Below the pieces are notes generated by a model. That model saw only the letters and a list, made by a program, of their open reading frames with translations, had not been told where the DNA came from and did not search any database. A stretch of 64,000 nt of DNA. Origin: Pleurodeles waltl (Eukaryota > Chordata > Amphibia > Caudata > Salamandridae). This document shows, one piece after another, positions 55,200 through 64,000 of the stretch (the first letter of the stretch is position 1; every line of letters begins with the position of its first letter). The position numbers and the translations under genes are program-made. The stretch lies in assembly GCF_031143425.1 (NCBI RefSeq), contig NC_090447.1, positions 847,917,760 to 847,981,759 on the forward strand. Reading direction: 5' to 3'.

Positions 55200-58100
55200 A
55201 TGTTACAGCACGTTTTGGGTCTTACGGATCAGTTTCTGGTTGATACAGGAGCTACTCGTAACGCCTTGTCTAAAGAATTGATTCAGAGGGCTCCACTGTC
55301 TGGCTTAACCATTACATCGGTAGGTTTCGATGGAACACCTTCCCCTAGCCCATTGTCACAACCACTTGCATTCCATGTTGATAAATTTACTGTTCCATGT
55401 CCATTTTTGCTTTCTCCAAATACACGAGACAATATTGCGGGTCTTGATATGCTCAAGTATTTCAGGGCTACAATACGATGTTCTCCTGAAGGGGTGCGTG
55501 TTATTTTAAATGATAATCATCCTCTGATGGAAAGAGTTTGTCTTGTTAAGGAGGATATTGCATTAGCTTCACTCCCTAGTACTTTGTGGGCTACTTCAGA
55601 TACTGATGTGGGACAAATGATTATTCCACCGGTACATATTAGTGTCAAGGAGGGAGCTGTATTGCCACGTTTGCCTCAGTACAAAATTTCAAAGGAGGGC
55701 GAAGAAGCACTCACACGAATTGTGCATGATCTTATCGCAGTTGGAGTTGTCGAGGAAGTTCTGTATTATGTATGTAACAGTCCGATTCTTCCTATTCTGA
55801 AAAAGGATACTGATACTAGGATTTACCGATTCATTATTGATTTACGAGAAGTCAATAAGATTGTGATACCACAATATCCTGTGGTATCTGACATCACAAC
55901 ACTCCTTACTTTGGTTCCCCCGACAGCAACTACGTTCTCTGTGATAGACTTGAAGAATGCTTTCTTTTCGATCCCTATTCATCCTGACAGCCGATATTTG
56001 TTTGGTTTTACTTTGAATAAACGATCATATAGATTTTGCAGAGTTCCTCAAGGCTATACGGAGAGCCCAAGTATTTATAGTCAGGCGTTAAAACGACAAC
56101 TTGATTCTTTTGTTTTGCCTGAAGATGTGGCTCTCATACAATATGTCGATGATATTTTGTTGGCAGCTGATACCCCGGAGCAATGTGAAAAGTGCACTTT
56201 GTCCTTACTTTCTTTTCTTGCTTCACACCATCATAAAGTGTCACGAAAGAAATTGCAATATTGTAGACCAAAGGTAACCTATTTAGGTCACCTTTTGTCT
56301 AAGGAGGGCCGTGCACTTACATCAGATCGTATTCAAGCAATTTTAGACACACCAGTACCCTCTACTCAGAAAGATGTTCGTGCATTCCTTGGTCTTACTT
56401 CTTTTTGTAGGCAATGGATATTAGGGTTTTCACACATTGCCAAACCTTTGCTAGCACTTTTGACTAAAGATACTCCAATGCCCCTCCCATGGACAGATGA
56501 ATGTGAGACTGCTTTCCGGCAGCTGCGACAAGCCCTTTGTTCTGCACCAGTGTTAGGTACTCCAGATTACATGAAGCCTTTTGCACTTTACGTACACGAG
56601 AAAGATGGATGTTCATTGTCAGTTTTAGTACAGACACATGGCGATAAGCAGCGTCCCTGTGCATATTTTTCAGCAGTACTTGATCCAGTCGCTCAAGCGT
56701 TGCCCGGGTGTTTTCGTTCAGTTGCCGCAACAGCTGTCTCAATACGTCAGAGTGAAGGGATAGTTTTGTCACATAAGCTGTTGGTGCTAGTACCCCATGC
56801 GGTTGATGCTCTTTTAAATCAAACAAAGACACAACATTTAACTAGCGCCCGTATGACAGGTTATGAGTTGACATTGTTGGCTCCTCACATTACACTGAAG
56901 AGATGTATGACACTAAATCCAGCTACTTTGTTGCCATATCCGGTGACTCAGCCTCAGTCACAAGAAACACATGATTGTATATTCCTTACCGAAGAACAGA
57001 CAAAGGGTCGTGTTGATTTACAAGATACGCCCCTTTTAGATGTAGACGGGGAACTGTGGGTTGATGGGTCTTGTTTGAAGTTGCCAGATGGTACGACCTC
57101 AGCTGCATATGCAATCACCACAATACACACGGTAGTGAAGACAGCTCGTATACCACAGAAGTCAGCTCAAGCAGCTGAACTAATAGCTTTGACACGAGCA
57201 TGTGAGCTTAGTACTGATTTAAGTGTGAACATTTACACAGACAGCCGCTATGCTTTTGGAGTGGCTCATGATTTTGGTTTGCTTTGGAGGGAGAGAGGTT
57301 TTCTCACATCCCACGGGATGCAGATAATGCACGGAGAATTAGTGCATAACCTCTTGACTGCATTGACATATCCAAATAAACTAGCTATTGTGAAATGTAG
57401 TGCACATAAGAAAGTGACCGATAAGATAGGGCAAGGTAATGCTCTTGCAGACCGTGTAGCACGTGAGACGGCGATGCAGCGAAGTACTACTTCTATGTAT
57501 GTAGTGAAGTCACAAGCTGAACGCTGGCATAATGCAAGACAAGACGTATTAGATATACAGAAATCTGCTTCTGTGAAAGAACGTGAACAATGGTCTAAAG
57601 ATGGAGAATTGGATGATGAGGGCTGTTGGCGGAATAAGCAGATGGATAAATGGAAATTGCCTATAGCTTTTGTACAACCTATGGTTCAGATGGCACATGG
57701 GCTGGCACATGTTGGAGCTTCAACAATAACGAAGTTGCTTTCACAAGTTTGGGAGCATCCAGAAATTTCCAGTACAGCTAAGAGAGTAGTACAGTCTTGT
57801 TTGATCTGCTTACAATACAATCCTGGAAAAGGGACACGTACTCCTGCAGGAGGGTTTGCTACACCAACTGCACCTTTTGAAGTTCTACAAATGGATTATA
57901 TTCAGCTTGAACGCTGCAACAATTTAAAGTATGTCTTGGTGGTGGTTTGTGCCTTCAGTAAATGGATAGAGGCGTACCCCACAAAGGATAATACTGCCAT
58001 TACCACAGCGAATCTGCTTTTGAAAGAATTTTTCCCTAGGTTTGGTGTTTGTAGACTTTTATGGAGTGATAACGGACCTCATTTTGTTGGGGAAGTTATT

Positions 58101-58976
58101 AAGTATGTCCTGAAAGGATTAGGGATCAAACAGAAGTTCCATGCGGTTTTCCACCCACAATCAGCAGGGTTGGTGGAAAGGTATAATGCTACATTGAAGC
58201 TGAAATTAGCGAAGATACAGGCTTCCACATCCTTAACTTGGCCGGATGCATTACCATTGGCATTATTGTCTATTAGGTCAGTGCCACACTCCCGACTTGG
58301 CCTTAGCCCCTATGAAGTAGTGTTTGGGAGACCAATGAATATTTGGGGAGTTCCTAAACCAAAATCTGTATATGATGTACCTTGTGTCCTGATGAATGAT
58401 TATTTGGCACAGTTAACCGACAATTTGGTTTCTATTCATCAACAGGTTCGAGAAGCACTTCCTGACAGATCTACAGGTGAAGGCCATGAACTCCGACCTG
58501 GTGATCAGGTGATGATTAAGGGGGTCATTCCGACCCTGGCGGTCCATGACCGCCATGGCGGAGGGCGGCGGAAGCACCGCCAACAGGCTGGCGGTGCTTC
58601 CTGTGCTATTCTGACCGCGGCGGTAAAGCCGCGGTCAGAAAAGGGGAACCAGCGGTTTTCCCCTGGCCAGGCCTGGCTTGCAGCACCGCCATGGGGATTC
58701 CGACCCCCTTCCCGCCAGCCTGTTTCTGGCGGTGTCCACCGCCAGAACCAGGATGGCGGGAATGGGTGCCACTGGCATGGGCAGTGCAGGGACCCCCTAA
58801 CAGGGCCCCACAAAGCAGACAGTGAAAATCGCGACGGGTGCCACTGCACCCGTCGCACCCCTGCAACTCCGCCGGCTCCATTCGGAGCCGGCTTCCTCGT
58901 TGCAGGGGCTTTCCCGCTGGGCCGGCGGGCGGCCTTTTGGTGGTCGCCCGCCGGCCCAGCGGGAAAGTTGGAATGA
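55200..58976 (+). CDS. ERV pro-pol: protease, RT, RNase H, integrase (runs into MITE)
   Basis: The frame is open for 1258 codons; true viral coding ends at 58519 where a MITE begins. Domains in order are an aspartic protease with DTGA (about 55240-55251), reverse transcriptase with a FxxIDLRExN block and YVDD at 56142-56153, RNase H with VDGS (about 57061) and YTDSRYAF (about 57234), the integrase HHCC zinc domain (about 57690-57815), and the DDE core with QMDYI (about 57889), SDNGPHF (about 58066) and the E in VERYN (about 58174). No stop was found in this core. The frame differs from the last gag register, so expression would need a frameshift or another route. Order and motifs are those of ortho-retroviruses of the gamma/epsilon type. 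Confidence 0.9.
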   Translation: MLQHVLGLTDQFLVDTGATRNALSKELIQRAPLSGLTITSVGFDGTPSPSPLSQPLAFHVDKFTVPCPFLLSPNTRDNIAGLDMLKYFRATIRCSPEGVRVILNDNHPLMERVCLVKEDIALASLPSTLWATSDTDVGQMIIPPVHISVKEGAVLPRLPQYKISKEGEEALTRIVHDLIAVGVVEEVLYYVCNSPILPILKKDTDTRIYRFIIDLREVNKIVIPQYPVVSDITTLLTLVPPTATTFSVIDLKNAFFSIPIHPDSRYLFGFTLNKRSYRFCRVPQGYTESPSIYSQALKRQLDSFVLPEDVALIQYVDDILLAADTPEQCEKCTLSLLSFLASHHHKVSRKKLQYCRPKVTYLGHLLSKEGRALTSDRIQAILDTPVPSTQKDVRAFLGLTSFCRQWILGFSHIAKPLLALLTKDTPMPLPWTDECETAFRQLRQALCSAPVLGTPDYMKPFALYVHEKDGCSLSVLVQTHGDKQRPCAYFSAVLDPVAQALPGCFRSVAATAVSIRQSEGIVLSHKLLVLVPHAVDALLNQTKTQHLTSARMTGYELTLLAPHITLKRCMTLNPATLLPYPVTQPQSQETHDCIFLTEEQTKGRVDLQDTPLLDVDGELWVDGSCLKLPDGTTSAAYAITTIHTVVKTARIPQKSAQAAELIALTRACELSTDLSVNIYTDSRYAFGVAHDFGLLWRERGFLTSHGMQIMHGELVHNLLTALTYPNKLAIVKCSAHKKVTDKIGQGNALADRVARETAMQRSTTSMYVVKSQAERWHNARQDVLDIQKSASVKEREQWSKDGELDDEGCWRNKQMDKWKLPIAFVQPMVQMAHGLAHVGASTITKLLSQVWEHPEISSTAKRVVQSCLICLQYNPGKGTRTPAGGFATPTAPFEVLQMDYIQLERCNNLKYVLVVVCAFSKWIEAYPTKDNTAITTANLLLKEFFPRFGVCRLLWSDNGPHFVGEVIKYVLKGLGIKQKFHAVFHPQSAGLVERYNATLKLKLAKIQASTSLTWPDALPLALLSIRSVPHSRLGLSPYEVVFGRPMNIWGVPKPKSVYDVPCVLMNDYLAQLTDNLVSIHQQVREALPDRSTGEGHELRPGDQVMIKGVIPTLAVHDRHGGGRRKHRQQAGGASCAILTAAVKPRSEKGNQRFSPGQAWLAAPPWGFRPPSRQPVSGGVHRQNQDGGNGCHWHGQCRDPLTGPHKADSENRDGCHCTRRTPATPPAPFGAGFLVAGAFPLGRRAAFWWSPAGPAGKLE

Positions 58977-59066
58977 CCGCCGCGGTCTTTTGACCGCGGT
59001 GCGGTCATTAGGCGGTAACCGCATGGCGGGCGGCGACCGCCGCCCGCCGCGGTCAAAATGACCGCC
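58520..59066 (-). mobile_element. Multi-hairpin GC-rich MITE, copy B, in ERV pol
   Basis: The left end reads gggggtcattcc and the reversed right end ggcggtcatttt, flanked by TAA at 58517-58519 and 59067-59069. Internally it matches copy A (19748-20376) in reverse orientation: a tail hairpin (58570-58602), a ctgaccgcgg hairpin (58608-58640), the ccggctcc hairpin (58872-58891) and the large 22-bp stem (58910-58966). Two hairpin arms present in A (those of 19986-20016 and 20038-20084) are absent or reduced here. It has inserted near the 3' end of pol. Confidence 0.8.
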
Positions 59067-59069
59067 TAA

Positions 59070-59385
59070 GTCTTTTGAAAGATCAAGCAGCTTGGAACCA
59101 AGGTGGCGAGACCCAGAACAGGTGCTCCTTGCGACAAGGACAGCAGTTCGAGTGACGAACCGAAAGAATTGGATCCATAGTACTCACTGCAAGAGAGTGC
59201 TACCTACCTTGGTGGAACCTGCTGTGCTGACCGATCATCGAGAGATCTTGACTACGGAGAAAGGCCGTGCTATATCACCTGACGAATCTGCAGAGGTCTT
59301 CCCGGACCATACGACTTCTGGAGTGTCGCGATATAATTTGAGACCAAGGAAAGAATCTGAAAATTGTTTTGAAAAGACTGGTTGA
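59070..59385 (+). pseudogene. ERV integrase C-terminus, separated by MITE
   Basis: Beyond the MITE the coding sense continues with a PEQVLLATRTAVRV...WIH..H.K pattern (about 59116-59190), the GPY/F-like C-terminal module of gamma/epsilon-type integrases, and ends at a stop at 59383-59385 that overlaps the upstream extension of the env frame. MITE plus one TAA copy is 550 bases; the two sides are in register once these are discounted, so the insertion, not a separate indel, caused the break. Confidence 0.75.
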
Positions 59386-59567
59386 GCTACCGCCCTGGGT
59401 TAGTGAAACGGAGAGCCAATGTGGCAAGGGGGGTGGATCAGCTGTGCATTAGAGTAGTGACACCCGTCTTGGCCCGTGGTGAAGAAATCAGCGGCTGCCC
59501 AGGGATAAGAGCTCCAACGATTGTTTTTAATTCATTTCTTAAAGGGTCGATTATCACTGTTGCTAAA

Positions 59568-60063
59568 ATGAATAACAAATTGATCATTAGTATTATGGGG
59601 TTTGTTGTTGTTTTGGTGGTTACAGCAACAATCACCTGGTTTATTGAAAAGAAGTCTCCTGCTCGTGAGTTCTTTGTTGCCACTACTCCAGTACCAGAGG
59701 ATCACTATTACTTTACGCTTCCCTATCAGGAGCAGAAGCACCGTCAATCGTACTTCAATAATACTTTCATTCAGATGTTGCATCATACTCATAATGCTAC
59801 AAATACTAATAACTGTTGGGTATGTGGAATGATACCTGCGCATCAAAAGAAAGGAGGAACACCTTTCATTCCTCTTCCTTTTTCACACAATGGTTCTTGT
59901 CAAGCTTGGTACATGCTTTTGTTTGCATCTAGAAAACGTACGGAGGGCGGACTTCTTTTTCGCCTTAATAAAGTGTGCTACCAAGACAAAGATGGGTATC
60001 CCCAAGCTAAAGGAACTAAATGGGAATCGGAAGAGTATCAACCGGACAATGTTTCAATACCAT
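59568..60063 (+). pseudogene. ERV env, surface-subunit N-terminal part (cut by MITE)
   Basis: The likely start is the ATG at 59568, which begins a hydrophobic signal-peptide-like stretch (about residues 5-25); the frame is open upstream to 59382 without a better start. The surface subunit has several N-glycosylation sequons (NNT, NAT, NGS) and a CWVC motif at 59814-59825, as in gamma-type envelopes where this cysteine motif links to the transmembrane subunit. Coding is cut at 60063 by a 900-bp MITE. The surface subunit is short for the family, but the break is the MITE itself and not a lost segment as far as I can see. Confidence 0.75.
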
Positions 60064-60963
60064 GGCCCGTATTTATACTTTCTGACGCTAAACTGCGCTA
60101 ACGCAGTTTAGCGTCAAAAGATTTTGCGCCGGCTAACGCCATTCTGAAGCACCATGCGGGCGCCGTATTTATTGAATGGCGTTAGCCGGCGCAAGCAGAC
60201 CGGCGCTGCCTGGTGTGCGTGGAAAAAAAACACATACACCAGGCAGCGCCGGCGTTGGGAAAAATGGCGCTAGGGCGTCTTAAAAATGGTGCAAGTCAGG
60301 TTGACGCAAAAAATCGCCTCCACCCGATTTACGCCATTTACATGACTCCTGTCTTAGTAAAGACAGGAGTCATGCCCCCTTGCCCAATGGCCATGCCCAG
60401 GGGACTTATGTCCCCTGGGCATGGTCATTGGGCATTGAGGCATGTAGGGGGGCACAAATCAGGCCCCCCTATGCCAAAAAAAATAATTAAAAAAAAAAAA
60501 ATTATACTTACCTGAACTTACCTGAATGTCCCTGGGGTGGGTCCCTCCATCCTTGGGTGTCCTCCTGGGGTGGGCAAGGGTGGCAGGGGGGGTCCCTGGG
60601 GGCATGGGAGGGCAGCTGTGGGCTCATTTTGAGCCCACAGGTCCCTTAACGCCTGCCCTGACCCAGGCGCTAAAATCCGGCGCAAATGCGGGGTTTTTTG
60701 CCCCGCCCACTCCCGGGCGTCATTTTTGCCCGGGAGTATAAATACGACGCATTTGCGTCGCAGTCATTTTTTTAGACGGGAACGCCTACCTTGCATCTCA
60801 TTAACGCAAGGAAGGCGTTCACGCAAAAAAATGACGCTCTTTCCTCAGACTTTGGCGCTAGACGCGTCTAACGCCAAAGTATAAATATGGCGTTAGTTTT
60901 GCACCGAATTTGCGTCGAAAAAAACGACGCAAATTCGGCGCAAACGGAGTATAAATATGCCCC
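60064..60963. mobile_element. Harbinger-type MITE in ERV env, CAT duplication, 900 bp
   Basis: The left end reads ggcccgtatttatacttt and the reversed right end ggggcatatttatactcc, flanked by a perfect CAT (60061-60063 and 60964-60966). The interior contains palindromes (for example gctaaactgcg/cgcagtttagc at about 60087-60113, and ggagtcat/atgactcc around 60343-60372), a poly-A-like tract (about 60477-60502) and many gacgc/gcgtc strings. No transposase frame. The left end closely matches 41910, so it may be a deletion relative of that Harbinger family. Confidence 0.8.
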
Positions 60964-61964
60964 CATATGTCTTCACAAATATACGAGACTCTGACAAGAA
61001 AGAACAATTTGTGATTTCTATTATAAAAACTAAAGCAGATTTATGTATACGAAGCATTGGACGAATTCCAGTAGGGATAAGCGATTGTACCTTGATTTTA
61101 ACTATTGAGGGTGTAAATAATAGTAGTTTCACAGCCTCACATAATACATATTTTGTTTGTGGTAACTATGGATATTACCAACTACCTGTTGGGTGGTCAG
61201 GTGTGTGTTATGTATCTTTTCTATTGCCCCCTGTGTTTTTGGCGCCTGCATCATATCACCGAGATTTAAAACTGTTCAATGACATCATTAACAATAGATA
61301 TAAAAGGGAAATAAGTACAAATGAGGTAGACCAAATGGATACTAGCCTGCAACAATATGTTGATTTTCATTTAGGATTGTTCCCCTTTGTAGGTGTTGCA
61401 TTAAACAGTAGGAAAGTGAGACAATTGACTAGGGTTGTGGAAGCTGTTACCAATCAGGCAGCTCTGGCACTTGGGAATATTACTAAGGAGCTCCAAGTTG
61501 CGAGGATTGTAGCGCTCCAAAATCGTATGGTACTAGATGTGATATTAGCTGATCGAGGTGGTGCATGTCGAATCATCGGTAGTAGTTGCTGTGTTTTTAT
61601 CCCAGATCATTCACCTTCAGTATATGATGCAATATCTAAATTGCATAAAATTGCTGCAGAAATCCATACAGAGACTGGTACTTGGACTTTTTCTGGATGG
61701 TTTTGGGCTCTTGTTTCTACCTGGGGCTGGAGACTACTGACTATCCTGTGTGTAATAATTGCAATATTTTTTACATGCTGTATTTGTATTCAATGTGGTC
61801 CAATGTTCTGCTCTATGTGTATTACTGCTTGTATGCCTACTAAAAGAAATATTACAGAAATGAAAGCACAACATATGTTAGATAAGGAAATAGCTGAAAT
61901 GATGAGCATAAATATACAGGATGAATATTTAGATTATCCCAGAAAGACGAATGTCTTCAGCTAA
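60964..61964 (+). pseudogene. ERV env, remaining surface part and transmembrane subunit
   Basis: The env sense resumes after the MITE in the same register (900 plus 3 bases is a multiple of three) and stays open to a stop at 61962-61964. Features in order are more surface-subunit sequence with NNSS and related sequons, a furin-type cleavage site RYKR at 61296-61307, a heptad-rich region, a CX6CC motif at 61566-61592 preceded by the LQNRM-type immunosuppressive-domain position, a membrane anchor (about 61725-61800) with a cysteine-rich inner border, and a cytoplasmic tail of about 50 residues. CX6CC indicates covalently linked subunits, as in gamma-type envelopes. Confidence 0.8.
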
Positions 61965-61980
61965 TGCTGAAAGGGTCGTC

Positions 61981-62553
61981 TATTGTAATTTAGCAGTGAT
62001 TAGATTAAGCATTAGCGGAAGACATCTTGTCTTTAGTAACTATTGTGAACATTTTGCGGAATCCATTTTGTATTCATGGCAGCCATTTTCTCTGCTACAT
62101 GCTGCCATGTGCTCACCATGTGCTCTGTCCTACCTTTCTGTTAACTGCTCTTGAAATCTGCCTAGTGACAAGTTATATTTAGCATCTCTTATTTTCGCAC
62201 ATGCACAGTAAGGTCTGCAGCTGTTAGTCCTTGGAAACTGTTAGCTCCTCCTACCTGTCGACTGTGCATTTTCCACATGACCTTACATGTATACAAGTCT
62301 TGTTTCCATAATTGTACCATCTCCTTTTAGCCCCTGCGTGGGTATAAAAGGACCATGCTCTCTCAGTTCAGTGTGCTACTTCAGACATTACCCTAGGGTG
62401 CTGTTTGAACTGTAGTACCACCTCATGAGGTTAATAAACTTTTGTCTTTTATTCCAGTTTCTGTGCCAACTTCTTCCTACATGGTCTGAGGACTTTGTGC
62501 AGAGAAAGGTGAACCCCTTGCACTAGTAGTTCTTGCTGAGGCTTACTTCAACA
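61981..62553 (+). repeat. 3' LTR of the retrovirus (573 bp)
   Basis: Same length as the 5' LTR with six differences. It starts TA instead of TG. TATA at 62343-62350 and AATAAA at 62433-62438. The purine tract expected just upstream is weak (gaaagggtcg at about 61969-61978). Confidence 0.9.
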
Positions 62554-62688
62554 CAGTGATGCAATTTAGAGGAGAGAGAGCATAAGCACTGGGGTCCTGG
62601 TTAGCAGAATCCCAGTGACAAAGTGAAACACACTGACAAACAGGCCAAAAATGGGGGTGACATGCCAAAAAGAGGGTACTTTTCTGCA

Positions 62689-63875
62689 AGGCTGCCAACT
62701 AGGAAGCTGGTATGTATAGGTCAATCACATCCACATTTATGTGTCCGGGTGTAGACACCCATCAATACAGGATCTGCCACTACTATTCCTTTCACACCCA
62801 CTTCCATGCCAGCACATGTTGGGCCTTGACCTGCATGCAAGCCAATTACATTCCACAAAAGTGAAACATATATGGAGTGCAAAAGATGTAGCGCCATGCT
62901 GGGGGACAATGCCAGCCCAGTCCTCTACCTTCATGACAATACAGGGATGCACCAAATTAGGATCAATATGGTGCATCCCTGTGTTGTGAGAATGATGGGG
63001 TGCGCCACTGCCAATTTTCTCACAGTGTTGCACTCTGTCATTCTTAGTTACATATGGCCCTACATGTGGCTTGTCATCACCTTGTATACACGATGCTGGG
63101 CAGTGTGCACCACGCGCTACACAAGACGTGACCCTCTAGTGGTGCTTGGGGTTCTTTAAAATGGGCCATGATGTCACCATCCAGCCTACATTGACATCTG
63201 AACATTGGACAGCTTATCACAACTGGCATAGTATTCAACACATAACTCACTCACACCAAACCCTGGATTACTTCACAGGACACACATTGTCACACTTACT
63301 GGGTACATCTCGGTCTTCGAAATGCACCACTACAACAATCATGTAGGGGGCTGGTCCACCTGTAAGACATGAATGGTAAACCATGCTTAGTGTCAAATCA
63401 TAGTCACTGCGAGTAGACAACAAATTTCAGTGTGAACTAGTTGAGAGAAGTGAACTAATCATCCCAGTTGAAATCATTGCAACAGACACACCACTACGTT
63501 CACACAATGACACAGACACTCAGGTGAGTTAGAGCCACATATCTGACCACTAGCACCGGGCCAGAAACTACTGTGGTGCTACACCCTGCAACATTTATAT
63601 GTGGCATTGACATGCAGCTGTCTGTGGGCACACCTCCATTGCCATGTATTTTCCATCTGAGGGCCATGCTATGGTTGTAGAAGTGGCAGGACCATTGTCA
63701 CGCCCATGGCTTTTCTGCATGCAACAGATGTACATTACAACTATGTCATCATTATAGCTCACAGACACACTACTACCCTAGGATTGTGTGGGTATTGCAA
63801 GGTGTTGGGGATTTGCATTACACACCCTGCAATGAACAGAGTTAAATGTGTGTGCCATCACTAGGGAAACACACT
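62689..63875. other. No recognised gene; possible continuation of the 41.9-kb element
   Basis: Frames of 95-98 codons at 62737-63159 show no motif. A local inverted repeat (gggatgcacca / tggtgcatccc) lies at about 62944-62983. I searched the minus strand by eye for HARBI1 motifs and saw none. Confidence 0.35.
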
Positions 63876-64000
63876 TAACCCCTTGCCGGCCATGGATGTA
63901 ATGGTTACATCCATGGCTGCGCCCCTCAGGCTCCACGGACGTAACCATTATGTCAGGTTACCGGCCCTCGGGGGAAGCGCTAGCGCTCCCCCCGACGGCC
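63876..64000 (+). repeat. Start of another interspersed repeat with hairpins
   Basis: 'aaccccttgccggcc' followed by a ggatgtaa/ttacatcc palindrome (63893-63913), and a gggggaagcgctagcgctccccc palindrome-like string (63970-63993). It resembles, from recollection, the beginning of a common newt repeat; the rest lies outside the window. Confidence 0.4.

Larger units (their letters stand above)
51949..62553 (+). mobile_element. Endogenous retrovirus, full length but defective
   Basis: Two 573-bp LTRs, a tRNA-Lys primer site, gag, pro-pol and env in order, and CAGT on each side (51945-51948 and 62554-62557) as a probable 4-bp duplication. I count six differences between the LTRs, about 1%, which suggests a recent insertion. 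Gag is broken several times. Pol is open from protease through most of integrase but is cut by a MITE (58520-59066). Env is cut by another MITE (60064-60963). Pol and env features (YVDD, single zinc knuckle in gag, CX6CC in the transmembrane subunit) suggest a gamma/epsilon-like (class I) lineage; this is inferred from motifs only. Confidence 0.85.
49238..62688 (+). mobile_element. LTR-like element hosting the retrovirus
   Basis: It starts TGTAGG at 49238 and ends at about TTCTGCA, 62688. Flanking five-mers are GGGCT (49233-49237) and AGGCT (62689-62693), a duplication with one mismatch. Host sequence is 49238-51948 plus 62558-62688, about 2.8 kb, with no gag or pol frame, so it looks like a solo LTR or a non-autonomous LTR element. 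The long frames in it (for example 145 codons on minus at 49689-50126) have no motifs. The retrovirus lies close to its right end. It shares a 20-base identity with the relic at 1-1585. Confidence 0.6.

Noticed and set aside
1..64000. A host protein-coding gene
   Set aside because: All frames with recognisable domains belong to mobile elements; no exon of a conserved vertebrate gene was seen, though small isolated exons could be missed by eye.

Overview
The window reads as intergenic DNA from a very large vertebrate genome, most likely a salamander and probably a newt such as Pleurodeles. This is inferred from the mix of elements (DIRS, L2/CR1-type and L1-type LINEs, Harbinger elements and their MITEs, very long LTR-like repeats, an endogenous retrovirus) and from recollection of salamander repeats; no database was searched. 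I see no host protein-coding gene, tRNA, rRNA or CRISPR array. Every coding region I can support belongs to a mobile element.

Layout. 1-16.5 kb: decayed repeats, with a truncated LTR-like repeat, an antisense L2/CR1 LINE relic, a three-unit tandem array, three Harbinger-type MITEs and an inverted LTR-like copy. 16.8-31.4 kb: a Russian-doll locus. A 1.9-kb LTR-like element with perfect 5-bp target duplications (16849-31434) was split by an L2/CR1-like LINE (18261-30907). That LINE was in turn split by a multi-hairpin MITE (19748-20376), a 5.9-kb DIRS retrotransposon (21238-27178) and a 2.5-kb Harbinger transposon (27632-30133). 31.4-38.2 kb: a long tandem-rich repeat containing an L1-like LINE that keeps its 5' end but lacks its 3' end. 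38.2-41.9 kb: an antisense Ty3/Gypsy-like relic and a MITE. 41.9-49.2 kb: a second, larger and more decayed Harbinger-type region with its own nested MITEs. 49.2-62.7 kb: another LTR-like element (49238-62688) hosting a 10.6-kb endogenous retrovirus (51949-62553), which itself carries two MITEs, one in pol and one in env. 62.7-64 kb: unassigned sequence and the start of another repeat.

How the parts work. The DIRS element encodes a Gag-like protein, RT/RNase H and a tyrosine recombinase between inverted terminal repeats, with an internal region complementary to the joined ends. The Harbinger element encodes a HARBI1-like DDE transposase and, convergently, a Myb-like DNA-binding partner. The retrovirus has 573-bp LTRs that I count as about 1% different, a tRNA-Lys primer site, a broken gag, a long pol frame and an env split by a MITE, so it is recent but defective.

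The least ordinary item is the GC-rich MITE family present at 19.7 kb and 58.5 kb. Each copy is a chain of near-perfect hairpins; one stem shows a compensatory base-pair change between copies, and some hairpin arms exist in only one copy.
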